Of a stretch of DNA of 64,000 nt, positions 42,313-52,390 are shown piece after piece. The DNA is from Distichodus sexfasciatus (Eukaryota > Chordata > Actinopteri > Characiformes > Distichodontidae), in the NCBI GenBank assembly GCA_032718565.1, contig JAVGVS010000003.1, positions 894,876 to 958,875 of the forward strand, read 5' to 3'. Position numbers and translations under genes: made by a program. Below the pieces are notes generated by a model, which ran no database searches, was not told the origin of the DNA, and saw only the letters and a program-made list of their open reading frames with translations. The first letter of the stretch is position 1, and the number at the start of each line of letters is the position of its first letter.

Positions 42313-42552
42313 TGTGGCAGTTGATAACGTGATGGTTAGGGGTGTTAGCACCGTGATCAGAGGTTCAGAGGTTCAGAAGTCCAGAACTGGTAAAGGTACC
42401 ACAGAGGTACTCGTGAGCATGGTAGTGTCTCCAATCACTGCTTAAAGAAATCTGTCCACTGCTTCTTCATGGATGGGTCAGATGAAGTGGTCACATTTGT
42501 GGTGCACTGTGTGCTGTGTTGTGGTGTGTTCACAATGACAAATAATTGCTCA
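42313..42552 (+). mobile_element. SINE family A copy
   Basis: Head GTGGCAGTTGATAACGTGAT. The B-box region carries a local duplication (AGAGGTTCAGAGGTTCAG, 42359-42376). Middle GAGGTACTCGTGAGCATGGT and tail ACAATGACAAATAATTGCTC. Confidence 0.85.
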
Positions 42553-42823
42553 ATTAAATTAAATTACATTCACATAATACATTAAACCAGCCTAGTGTTT
42601 TTCTTTGATGATTTCTTTCTTGTTTTACTTGTTTTAAGTTAATTACATTGCATTAATTTCTAACACAATGTAATCATTCCTACTGGCCTAAATTGATTTT
42701 AGCAGTTTCTAACCATTTCTATTAGGTGCATGCATGTCATCATGATGTAACCATTGCTGGTTTAAATTAACTATATTGACTAGCTGGAACAATTTGTCAT
42801 GTTAATGTCATCAAAATGTATTG
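42553..42823. other. AT-rich spacer
   Basis: No feature recognised. Confidence 0.45.
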
Positions 42824-42978
42824 AAGGTCTTGGGTTCAAATCCTAACTCCAGCACCACCATCATTGAGTCCCTGAGCAAAACCCTTCACCCTACGTTGCT
42901 CTCAGGGACTGGCCCTGTAATTAGGAAACTAAAGTTGCTCTGAATGTCTGCTCAAAGTCGTAAATGTAATGTAATGGT
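42824..42978 (+). mobile_element. SINE family B, 5'-truncated
   Basis: Starts at the B box (GGGTTCAAATCCTAACTCC), then CCATCATTGAGTCCCTGAGC, GACTGGCCCTGTAATTAGGA and a tail TTGCTCTGAATGTCTGCTC. Confidence 0.8.
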
Positions 42979-43025
42979 TTCTGTTAAGATTATGGTGAAC
43001 AAAGATTCAAGTTGACACACACTAC

Positions 43026-43306
43026 TATGCAAAACTCTTGAGCTGTCCCTCATTTCTTCATGTTTTACATTTACAGTGACTTCCATTTCCTATTTTCAGG
43101 AACAGTTCTCCTGGGTCTTGCTCAGAAACCCAGTGGTGGCAGTACATGAGATGGGATTTGAACTCACAACCTCTTGGTCCAGAAATGAGTAGCCTTGTGT
43201 AATAGTATTTATGTGCTTGCAAAAAACAGTGTACTTACTTTCTCATTTTCATGGCAAAATATACAGAAACAAAAGCTGACTTGAGACTTTTGCACATTAC
43301 TGTACA
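43026..43306. mobile_element. MITE family C interrupted by SINE B
   Basis: Left end CTATGCAAAACTCTTGAGC (43025-43043) and right end TTGAGACTTTTGCACATTAC (about 43281-43300) are inverted. The interior is split by a family B SINE (43066-43194). Confidence 0.75.
43066..43194 (-). mobile_element. SINE family B nested in MITE C
   Basis: Antisense: TTTTACATTTACAGTGACTT tail complement, GGGTCTTGCTCAGAAACCC and B-box complement GGATTTGAACTCACAACC. The insertion postdates the MITE. Confidence 0.75.
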
Positions 43307-43489
43307 TACCATTATGTTGCCATTACAAACCATTAAGAAAGCATGAGGTTCCAGTAGAACCCACTAGAGACCCCTTAATGGTTTCTAATGTGCTTTTCAG
43401 ATAAAACAGTCAAAAGTGAGCTGAGTGTTAACCGGGTCTAATGGAATAATAATGAGTGCAAAAAGCTTTTCTAACCAAGCTGTACGCTG
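43307..43489. other. spacer
   Basis: No feature recognised. Confidence 0.4.
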
Positions 43490-43612
43490 AGCCATATGAA
43501 AAGCGTTCTGTTAAAAAAATACTCCACTAAACACTGGATCCCAGAACCCAGCTTGGGCTTGGGCTCCCTTCTTCCTCCAACCCTAAAAGCACACAAGGGA
43601 AAAGAAAGAAGT

Positions 43613-43654
<42 letters not shown>

Positions 43655-43985
43655 GAGAGGGGTTTGCGTTGCAGCTCACTGCTGAGATTTCACTCGATTT
43701 GCTGCAAGCTGGCAGCCGGGAGAAGGCCGTGCATGCTTGGCTGGACTGCCACTTATTCGAGGTGATAAAAGCATAAAAAGGAAATATGAATTTTCAATGG
43801 GGCGCCAAAGTGTACAGCGCAAACTTATTTGGGACACCGCCATTAAACTCCTCCCTCTTTTGAGAGGGAGCGAACCCCTCTCTGCCCCAAGTTCCCATTT
43901 AATGCAGATAAATGGATAGAGATTGAGGTCTCATAAAAATTGATGAGGGATCCAAATGTGTCACGTCACGGTGGAAGGGAAAGCT
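43490..43985. promoter_or_regulatory. candidate conserved regulatory block with GA microsatellite
   Basis: A GA run at 43617-43652 is followed by unique text containing ATGAATTTTCAATGGGGCGC near 43787, CATTAAACTCC near 43841 and AAAAATTGATGAGGGATCC near 43936. The 43735-43980 part is the more convincing. Overlapping short frames are not supported as exons. Confidence 0.4.
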
Positions 43986-44104
43986 ACGCTTAAACAGTAA
44001 CGTTTCAAACTATAAGCTACTTCTCTGGTGACTCAGTGTTGGGAGCCTAGATTTGAGAGCTGAAGAGTGCTGGTTTGAATCCCCAGGACAGCATATACCT
44101 TTAA
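43986..44104. repeat. repeat D edge and a tRNA-like head fragment
   Basis: TATAAGCTACTTCTCTGGTG belongs to repeat D text. GCTGGTTTGAATCCCCAGGA (44069-44088) is a B-box-bearing SINE head fragment just before the complete SINE. Confidence 0.45.
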
Positions 44105-44330
44105 GGGCAGTTGGTAGTGCAATGGTTAGGGAGTTGGCCGCATGATTCAAGTGCCGGACCTGTAAAAATACCACTGAGATGAGCAAGGTACTGTAACCAA
44201 GCACTGCTCCCTGGGAACTGTCAAAAAGCTGCATACTGCTCCTTCATGATTCAGGCAAGTGCAATAATCACATTTGGCTGTGGTGCACTGGGCTGTGGTG
44301 TGTTCACAATGGCAAATAATCACCCACTCA
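44105..44330 (+). mobile_element. SINE family A copy
   Basis: Very well-kept first half of the head (GGGCAGTTGGTAGTGCAATGG) but the B box is reduced (GATTCAAGTGCCGG). Tail ACAATGGCAAATAATCACCC. A few bases are missing from the GTACTCATGAGCAAG segment. Confidence 0.85.
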
Positions 44331-44339
44331 TCCTTTCTG

Positions 44340-44560
44340 ATTAAAAGTAGCCAAGCAACAGCCAAATTACTATTTTAATATAGTAGTTAGCTACACTACA
44401 AGCTACAGAGAAAAAATTGCTAACTACACCCAAGGTATTGCATTCAGTAATAATATTTGTGCTTTAGCATACTCTCAAAGTGAGCTAAATAAAAAAATGT
44501 GATTTTAAAGGCAAGATAAGAATCTATATTTTTTAACAATGTAATGTTAAATTACAGTAA
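44340..44560. repeat. repeat D copy
   Basis: TAGTTAGCTACACTACAAGC near 44384 and GCTAACTACACCC near 44419 match repeat D. The flanking SINE A inserted between this part and 43986-44030. Confidence 0.4.
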
Positions 44561-44599
44561 GGCTCCACTGATGATTTGAAGATAGGGCATGTTTCAATG

Positions 44600-44773
44600 A
44601 TCGGCATACATTTCGATAAATATGGTCACATATTCTTGCTTCAGTCTTTGGCAAAGTGGACTCCTCCAACTCCATCTTGCAGATGCCCAGCGCGTGCTAT
44701 GACGCAATGGGCATGAACCGGCATGATATTTATCAGATGTCACTTCTGCCAATTTTGCACCAATCAGAAATGC
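44600..44773 (-). repeat. repeat F, second copy
   Basis: The minus strand matches 19099-19225 (shared AAGATGGAGTTGGAGGA, CCAAAGAC, GCAAGAATA). The minus-strand frame spanning 44594-44845 contains FLIGAKLAEVTS, parallel to FVIGVEFVEVAS at the other copy. No domain assigned. Confidence 0.5.
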
Positions 44774-45175
44774 CTGGTAACTGAAAATACCTGTGAGAAA
44801 ATGATCAGCGTTTGTTACATTATTGTAAAAGTTCTGATAATCCAAAGTAGTTTATTTAGTAGCATCACCAATTTTACTTACCTCTGAGCACCAATACAGC
44901 ACAAAGAATTCGGCTAACGATGCTCTTTCTCTTCACAACGAACTCCGAGGCCTTGACTTACAGTCTTGACCGCATTAACAATCGTACCACCGCGTTAAGT
45001 CCTTCGGCACCATATCACGTCGTCCTCAGGCCGCAAAACGTACCGCGAGAGCATGTAGAGCAAGCCAAACGGTGCTGACACACATCTTTTATTCATGCTC
45101 TAAGTTGTTCTGTCCTCCCTCACTCCCTCTCGCTCTCTCTCCCTTTCTCTCCATCCCTCGGTCTGTCTTTCTCTT
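44774..45175. other. mixed unique sequence
   Basis: CpG-retaining text at 44890-45060 (ACCGCGTTAAGTCCTTCGGC) could be a further conserved element. A TCTC-rich run lies at 45115-45175. Confidence 0.35.
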
Positions 45176-45320
45176 GCCGGTTTTAATTATAGGCAGTTTA
45201 AATTATTTAATAATTGGGTGTCATTAAGATCTCACCCAAATTCATCACAGGCCTCCCATCCATTATTCAGGTCTCCGCTCGGCTGCAAGTAAGAGGGGCT
45301 TTATTTTGCCGCGTCCTGTA
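45176..45320. promoter_or_regulatory. candidate conserved regulatory block
   Basis: Short, dense cluster of homeodomain cores: TAATTA (45184-45189) and TAATTG (45211-45216), then TGTCATTAAGATC and CCATTATTCAGG. No repeat match. Confidence 0.45.
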
Positions 45321-45331
45321 ACGGGGCAAAC

Positions 45332-46090
45332 TCAAGTGGAAAAAGCTTTTGAGAAAGAGGGAAAGAAAGAGAGACGTGCCCAGCAGAGCAGAAGAGTTAA
45401 GCTAAGAGTAAAAGCTACCTTTACCGTACTATATATATTTACACACACACTTACACACACACGTGTATATATAGAGAGAGGGTATATAATACTACATACA
45501 GTAACTAATACAACAGCTACGCATAATCCTAACCCTATTCCAGATCTTTTTATTTTTCAGTTAAATACAGGCAAATACTATAAATATCAATAATATATAC
45601 TATATATATTTTTTTTTTTGTTTCATATGAGGATACTATGTTACCAAGTTACAAAGATCTAAGAAATTTCAGATTTCTTTAAATAATAAATAAGAATATT
45701 TTTTACTACATATTAGGATTAGGTTATAAAGTTACAAAAATATTACAAATCCCACGTTTTCAATTCTTTAAAAATAAACAATAAGCATTTTTGTTTCATA
45801 TGGGGACCACATTACCAAGTTACAAAGATCTGTTAAATCTCATTTTTTCCTGTCTTTTAATAACAAATAATAAGCTTTGTTTCATACAAGCACCACATTA
45901 TTACTAAGTTCCAAAGATGTAATTATAATCTGAGGTTTTCCTCTCTTTTAGAGGACAGTATGGTCCTCACAAACTCAAGTGTAAAAAGATTCTGGCCGAA
46001 AGACAGAGAGAGGGGGAGAGAGAGAGAGAGAGAGAGAGAGACGTGCCCCTCAGAGTGGAAGAGTTAAGGAGAGTAAAAGCTACCTTTACC
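45332..46090. repeat. segmental duplication enclosing a diverged tandem array
   Basis: ACTCAAGTGGAAAAAG..AAGCTACCTTTACC (45332-45430) recurs as ACTCAAGTGTAAAAAG..AAGCTACCTTTACC (45973-46090), including the GAGACGTGCCC and GAAGAGTTAAG phrases. Between them lie AC/TA/GA microsatellites and about three imperfect units of roughly 90-190 bp with TTGTTTCATATGRGGA and CAAGTTACAAAGATCT. A related unit is at 49440-49600. Confidence 0.65.
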
Positions 46091-46330
46091 CAGGCCGGGG
46101 AGGAAAGGGGAAGACGAGGTGATCACGTGTGTCTGAGAGATAGTGTGTGAGAGGTAGCAGTGTGCAATGGGAGCAATTTTCTGACCTTGGGGCGGGTGCG
46201 AGGGGTGATGTTGTTCATCTTTGGAAGGCCGGAGTGTGTCAGCGCTGCCCAGCCCAGGTGCTCTGGGACTCGAAACACACACACCCAGCGTCCAGCCGGT
46301 GAGAAAAAGCCGCAGAGACGAAGCCCGGGA
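46091..46330. other. GC-richer unique spacer
   Basis: AGGCCGGGGAGGAAAGGGGA and GCTGCCCAGCCCAGGTGCTC. The 192-residue frame starting at 46160 runs on into microsatellites and poly-Leu tracts and is not supported as a gene. Confidence 0.4.
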
Positions 46331-47136
46331 CTGGAGACACTCACACACACACATACACACACACTCCGTCAGTTTTACTTACTTACTTACTTACAACTCC
46401 CCTTTGGAGACCCAGCAATGCCTCACCCACTAACTCGCTTTTCCTCTCTCTCTCTCTCTAAACCCTTTTTACCTTTAGTGTCATTTCTCTATCGGTGTGC
46501 AGCCAACTCTATTTTAAACCTTTTACCTTTCACGTGTTACAAAATCCTCCTCCTGCTGCTCCTCCTCCTCCTCCTCTCTGGACCTCCTTGTTTTTATTCC
46601 CCTTCTTCCTTCCCCTTTTCTCTTTTCTCCTCTTCTCATTCTTTAATGTTGTCATTCTACCATGGTGTGCAACTACGGAAATTTCCTGTGTTGTTTACAG
46701 TGCCAGCCAGCCAGCCAGCCAGACAGACAGATAGATAGATAGTTTCCCATATTAAACCTGCCTTTCCTGCCTAAACCTAATATTCATCAATTCATCTGTC
46801 CTTCCCACCTTCCTTTCTTTCCATCCTTCCCTCCTTCCTTTCTTCATTTCACCCTTCCTTCCAGCCTTCCTTCATTCCCTCCTTCCTTCCATCCTCTTCT
46901 TTTTCATCTTTCAATGGTGATTGGCATTGTTGTTTACACTACCATACAGACAGACAGACAGATGGATGGATAAAAATATATCCTCCTCCTCCTCCTGCCT
47001 GGACTTCATTTTTTCCCCTTCTCTCCTTCCCCCATTCTTTAGACCAAACTGAAATACAGAATTCCAGGGGTCTCCCCTCCTAAACCTGCCATTGCTTCCT
47101 ACACCAAAAGATCACCCGTCTTTCCTTCCACCCTTC

Positions 47137-47199
<63 letters not shown>

Positions 47200-47281
47200 T
47201 CCTTTCTTCCTTACCTCTTTCCATCCTCCTCCTTTTCTCCCTTCCATAGCACTTATTGTTTATAGTGCCAGTGCCATACAC

Positions 47282-47355
<74 letters not shown>
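46331..47355. repeat. dense microsatellite cluster
   Basis: In order: CA (about 46336-46365), TTAC (46376-46394), TC (46445-46460), CTC (about 46551-46577), CAGC/CAGA/TAGA (46685-46742), CCTT-rich (46800-46895), ACAG (46946-46962), CTCCTC (46980-46997), CTTT (47138-47200) and GATA (47283-47355). Unique text between runs is pyrimidine-rich. No gene. Confidence 0.85.
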
Positions 47356-48102
47356 CCTCCTGCTCATTTTTGTCTCTGGCCTTTTCTCTTCATTTTTTAA
47401 CCTTCTTCCTTCTCTTTCTCTCCTCTCCTCTCCCCATTCTCCAATGCTGTCATGCTGCCATGATGTAGACCTCAAGGGCCTCCCTCATCCCAAACCTACC
47501 TTTCCTATCCTTTATCCATCCATCTTTCCTCCCCTCATTCCTTTCTTCCTTCTTTCCATCCTCTTCCTCTTCTTCATTGTGTGGCGGTTGTTGTTATTGT
47601 AGTTTTCAGTGCCAGTGCTGGCGTGTGGCTGACGCTTGGCAGTCTCTCGGCCTCTCATGTATTAATTACTGAGCTAAAGCTGCTGTGAGCGTTTGTGAGC
47701 GGGAGAGCACCTGGGCCTCCTGCTCCCCGTCTCACGTTAACATCGCTCACACATCTTCACAACACACTTGTCACCTTACTATCAGTCTATCGGTCTATCT
47801 ATCTATCTATTTAGATGTATAAACAGAACTGGGCAAAACCAGCCCTTGAATCACCTTCAGTCCTGAGCCGTCCCCTTTCTTTATATGGTGTTGTTCGAAT
47901 GAGAAAGTAGGTACAGTGATTTATTGCATCATTTGCATACATAAATATAATTACTATTCATCAAGACTGCATTTAGAAAACACAAGAAAATTAGACTTTT
48001 TGAGGCAAAATGTGAAGAAATGATGGGAGCCTCAGAACTATTGCACAGTTCTTACTGTGCTATATACTGCACATGTACTGTGGATGAATGTTTGGATGCA
48101 GG

Positions 48103-48147
<45 letters not shown>
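47356..48147. repeat. 792-bp tandem duplication, copy 1
   Basis: Begins CCTCCTGCTCATTTTTGTCT immediately after a GATA run and ends in the next GATA run (48104-48147). The unit contains pyrimidine-rich text, a unique module (GTATTAATTACTGAGCTAAAG near 47659) that looks like a small conserved element, and a MITE C right-end fragment (GAGGCAAAATGTGAAGAAAT near 48001). Confidence 0.95.
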
Positions 48148-48894
48148 CCTCCTGCTCATTTTTGTCTCTGGCCTTTTCTCTTCATTTTTTAACCTTCTTC
48201 CTTCTCTTTCTCTCCTCTCCTCTCCCCATTCTCCAATGCTGTCATGCTGCCATGATGTAGACCTCAAGGGCCTCCCTCATCCCAAACCTACCTTTCCTAT
48301 CCTTTATCCATCCATCTTTCCTCCCCTCATTCCTTTCTTCCTTCTTTCCATCCTCTTCCTCTTCTTCATTGTGTGGCGGTTGTTGTTATTGTAGTTTTCA
48401 GTGCCAGTGCTGGCGTGTGGCTGACGCTTGGCAGTCTCTCGGCCTCTCATGTATTAATTACTGAGCTAAAGCTGCTGTGAGCGTTTGTGAGCGGGAGAGC
48501 ACCTGGGCCTCCTGCTCCCCGTCTCACGTTAACATCGCTCACACATCTTCACAACACACTTGTCACCTTACTATCAGTCTATCTGTCTATCTATCTATCT
48601 ATTTAGATGTATAAACAGAACTGGGCAAAACCAGCCCTTGAATCGCCTTCAATCCTGAGCCGTCCCCTTTCTTTATATGGTGTTGTTCGAATGAGAAAGT
48701 AGGTACAGTGATTTATTGCATCATTTGCATACATAAATATAATTACTATTCATCAAGACTGCATTTAGAAAACACAAGAAAATTAGACTTTTTGAGGCAA
48801 AATGTGAAGAAATGATGGGAGCCTCAGAACTATTGCACAGTTCTTACTGTGCTATATACTGCACATGTACTGTGGATGAATGTTTGGATGCAGG

Positions 48895-48940
<46 letters not shown>
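48148..48940. repeat. 792-bp tandem duplication, copy 2
   Basis: Same unit shifted by exactly 792 bp, ending in a third GATA run (48896-48945). I find three substitutions against copy 1: CGGTC/CTGTC near 47791/48583, AATCACC/AATCGCC near 47850/48642 and TTCAGTC/TTCAATC near 47859/48651. That is above 99% identity. Confidence 0.95.
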
Positions 48941-48945
<5 letters not shown>

Positions 48946-49240
48946 TGACATATGGATGGTCAGTAAAGCTCATCCTATCTGGTTATTAACTAAAAGAGGA
49001 TTTTTTTAATGTCAAAATGTGCAATTGTTCTAATGGTGTCTAATCAGTATCAAACACTTTACTGATTATTTAAGATCATTTTGATATGTTATATAACATA
49101 CAACAACCACTTATAAATCTTGACTATAATAAATGCACAGATGAATTATGATAAAAGTCCATAAACCAGTCTAAAACTCAAACCATTGAATAACACACCC
49201 TAAAGCCTAAAGCCACACCATCTGATGACTCACCCTGTGT
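48946..49240. other. AT-rich spacer
   Basis: No feature recognised. Confidence 0.5.
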
Positions 49241-49610
49241 GTAGCTCCTCTGCTTTCCCAGGTGTGCTTCTTCATTTTGCTCCAAGTGGGCTTGTTCTGG
49301 AGATCGGTCAAGAGCAAGAACAGGTCAGAGTCAACGTACACACATCTTTTAGTGCTACTCTCCCTTGACAATTACTTACAACTTTTAAATAACATGCAGC
49401 TACACATAACCCTAGTTCAAAGCTTTCATTTTGATTTATTTGATTTTTAAATAAATGTAGGAAAATATTATAAACATTAATAATAATCATTTTTAATATG
49501 TGGACCAATCTCATATAAACATCCTTAGTAAGTTGCAAAGACATAATAAATCTTAAGATTTACTCTCATTTAGGGGTCAATAAGGTTTTAAAAACACCTA
49601 AAAAAAATAC
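49241..49610. repeat. member of the 45.4-46.0 kb repeat family
   Basis: GCAGCTACACATAACCCTAG and GTAGGAAAATATTATAAACA, then GTAAGTTGCAAAGACATAAT and TCTCATTTAGGGGTCAATAA, parallel the array at 45.5-45.97 kb. Confidence 0.5.
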
Positions 49611-49664
49611 CCCCCCCCCCCCCACACACACACACACACACACGCACACACACACACACACAAT
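49611..49664. repeat. poly-C run and CA microsatellite
   Basis: A run of 13 C followed by about 19 CA units with one G interruption. Confidence 0.9.
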
Positions 49665-49730
49665 CTCCATCTCAGAACCCCCATTAACTGTCCATCCTCT
49701 TGAAACCCAGCACACACACACACACTCATC

Positions 49731-49972
49731 CTTGTACTTATGTAGTAGTGAGGACCCCCACTATACCTAACCCTAAACATAACCCTAACCATAACCTCAG
49801 TAACCAAAAGCTAATCTTTCTACACTTTTAGTTTTGCAAATAAACTTGTATTTTTTGTGTAAAAGCAGTTTAAAGAACTGAGGACACTAAAAAAGTCCTC
49901 ACTTTCCAAAAATGTCCTCACTCTGCTTGTTAAAAACTCATTTTGGTTCTCACTAAGTAGCAAGTACAAGAA
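49731..49972. mobile_element. MITE with TTGTACTTA..GTGAGGACC ends inside CA runs
   Basis: Left CTTGTACTTATGTAGTAGTG then AGGACC; right GGTTCTCACTAAGTAGCAAG then TACAAG. The ends are imperfect inverted repeats and both abut CA microsatellites (49710-49725 and 49972-49997). The interior has CCTAACCCTAAACATAACCC and paired GTCCTCA phrases that can fold back on each other. Confidence 0.6.
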
Positions 49973-49997
49973 CACACACACACACACACACACACAA

Positions 49998-50139
49998 ATC
50001 CATTCATATTTAATCATCCCCCATTTCAAACCAGACCTGATTTACTATTCAGAGTGAGATATAAACATAATTTATGAATGCATTTAAAGACAGGTGTCTT
50101 TAGGCTTAAAATATTCAAAAGGTAGTAATAAATGTTTGG
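49998..50139. other. AT-rich spacer
   Basis: No feature recognised. Confidence 0.4.
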
Positions 50140-50460
50140 CAGTGGTGAGTAGAGTGGGAGACGAGTGCGATATTCGCCCGAAGAACCCGGGACCACCTTA
50201 TCTGCTTCGCTGTGATTTCTCTTTCACACTCTCCTTCCATTAATTGCAAAGTGAGATGGATTAACAGTTGAGAAATTAGAGGCAATTAAAGTCAATCAGG
50301 TCAGCTCGCCCCGTGATTCGCCTCGGAGGAGACTGAAGGCAAACACGATCAAAAGCCTTCGTAATCCAGCCCAAATTCTCCCTTACGATGTCACTGACGA
50401 GGAGATAAAATGCTAAATTAAATTAAAACATCTGATTCTGTTTATTCGCTAACACTTCAC
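50140..50460. promoter_or_regulatory. candidate conserved regulatory block
   Basis: Unique block with CCATTAATTGCAAAG near 50237, ATGGATTAACAGTTG near 50256, AGGCAATTAAAG near 50280, a Pbx/Hox-type GTCAATCA (50291-50298) and conspicuous CpG retention (GCCCCGTGATTCGCCTCGG). AT-rich DNA lies on both sides. Confidence 0.5.
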
Positions 50461-52154
50461 ATTACTGCTACAAAAAGAACATTTAATAGATGAATTAATA
50501 CATGATGAGTTAATACATTCATTAACAATTAACACATCAGGAAAATACTGAAGCACACACCTTAACCACTAATGGAGTCATACATGAATAAGCGTTAGTA
50601 AGTGTCATGGTTACTCCCTAACACATTCTTGACTCATTTAACTTGTTAAATAGAAATTAATTTAGTTATGTTGAAATAAAATAAATATTTAACCTAATTT
50701 AAAAAAATAATAGCCAAACTACATTATCATTTCTATTTTTCCACAATAAATTCTTTCCCTGGAATTAAATTTTCATCTTGACACAAACAGATATTTTAAA
50801 GACCCAGTAAGGTCAAAATAATATTGCCCATAAGTTCCTCATATCAAAGAAAAAGTTGTCACTAATCACCTCATCAATTTTGAGAGAATATGAACGAGCA
50901 CATGCTCTGTTAAAAGAAAGATCACTCTAAAGTCGTGCAATTAAAACTATGTAAAATTGTCCCTTGTTGTGCCTTAGCAACATACGTTTCAATGGAAGGG
51001 ATGAAGACAGTGACAGGACAGTAAGCACAGTCTGGGCTAATATGGAATACAACACGGGATAATGGCGAGGAAATATTTTAGCAGGAGAACAGCGGGGGAA
51101 GGTCTAAAGTCCCATTCTACTTAGACCTACCGTGAAAAGCTGTTATACTACATAACTCCACGACGTCAGGGTCTTCCACATCTTTGCAGACAAACTATTG
51201 TGACACATTTCCAAACCAAGGACAGTCATCTCACTGGGTCTTTAAGGTATTTTAACGTATGATTTTATACAATCCAATGCAATTTCCTCACATAATTGTA
51301 GTTTGAATACCGCATGTTCAATAGCTCTTTTTTACCTCTAGTTAAGAGTTTATTTTTGATAATATATTTATATATGCTTTTCGTGTGCTTTACTTGTATT
51401 TTTTGTACACTGTAACACTGTCTATACATGTATATAGCCGAGATGACAATAATTTTTACTTTTACTTAGGGGACTAAATCTTGGCCCTCACTTGCTTACT
51501 TACTTACCCATTCATGACACAAGACATAAAGGGCAAATAAAATTACAATTTGATTTATAAAACTGCTGTCCTGCTTTTTACTTAAACTAATCCAAAGTAA
51601 GTAGTTTCCACCAAAAATGCTTAAAATAATTTTAACACGCTATTTCAGGTACAAAAACGTCTTTAAAGAACCCCTTCCACTCTTTCCACAGATTTTGTTA
51701 CATAGAGACAGTTCATAGCTTATTGGACTTTCTTTAATTCTACAGTTGTATAATATTATACTATTTTAATGTATTATCTACATCATTGTTTACAATTATA
51801 TTAATTATTTTACAAAAAATACTTTCATTTCTTTCCTGCTCACTTTTTACAGCTCGGTTTATAAGTTTATAAGTCTAAATCTCTGTAAAGTTGTATAATA
51901 TAATACCATTTAAATGTAAACATTCAGCATTATTAAAACAAACTGGCAAACAATTTAAGAACACGTCACATTTAGCACAAATTTAAGGAAAAATCTTCAA
52001 AAGATATTGGTGAATGAGGTACACTGTTAGTGAGTGTTAACTCTTATTTAGCTGATAATGGATTTTTATTTGTGTACTGTAAATGCTTAGCATTTTTTAG
52101 TTTGCACAAATACGTATCTATTGTTGGTAAAAAAAAAAAAAAAAACAACAACTC
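50461..52154. other. AT-rich desert with LINE-like fragment
   Basis: About 1.7 kb of AT-rich DNA. Position 51360-51475 carries the GTATATAGCCGAGATGACAA-type LINE-like 3' end with a TTTACTTTTACTTA tail. A poly-A run lies at 52129-52144. Confidence 0.55.
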
Positions 52155-52390
52155 TAAAATGCACTTAAAGGAACGCCGCGAGGCAGATCTCGGCCCCGAC
52201 CTCTTTTCTTGACCTGTCACATTACCGTTGTGCAGAAAGTGAATCCTTTTGCATACAAAAGGTCAGGCAGATTAATCAAACTCTGGGTTCTGCCCAACCC
52301 GATTCATCACCGCTACGAGGAATGGGAAAGCATACGGCCTAATCAGATCCTTCTCTTTACGTAAGATGAATTAACGGTGGCACACTCACA
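52155..52390. promoter_or_regulatory. candidate conserved regulatory block
   Basis: Compact unique block with CpGs (GGAACGCCGCGAGGCAGATC), a perfect inverted repeat CCTTTTG/CAAAAGG spaced by CATA (52245-52262), CAGATTAATCAAAC near 52267 and GATGAATTAACGG near 52366. No coding frame. It stands out sharply from the AT-rich DNA before it. Confidence 0.5.

Noticed and set aside
46160..46738. Open frame of 192 residues with poly-Leu and Ser-rich parts.
   Set aside because: It reads through CA, TC, CTC and CAGC microsatellites; the composition follows the repeats.
47283..48945. Regular repeats with spacers, superficially like a CRISPR array.
   Set aside because: They are GATA microsatellites separated by a tandemly duplicated unit in a vertebrate genome.
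49259..49322. Exon-like segment: pyrimidine tract plus CCCAG acceptor before 49261 and ACAG/GTCAGA donor-like end near 49322, with a faint VGLFWR resemblance to the integrin alpha GFFKR tail.
   Set aside because: The residues do not fit the conserved motif, the preceding hydrophobic part does not match an integrin exon boundary, no neighbouring exon is visible, and the region is related to a dispersed repeat.
49755..49800. CCCTAA-like phrases suggesting an interstitial telomere.
   Set aside because: Units are irregular (CCTAACCC, TAAACATAACCC) and lie inside a transposon family; there is no TTAGGG tandem array.
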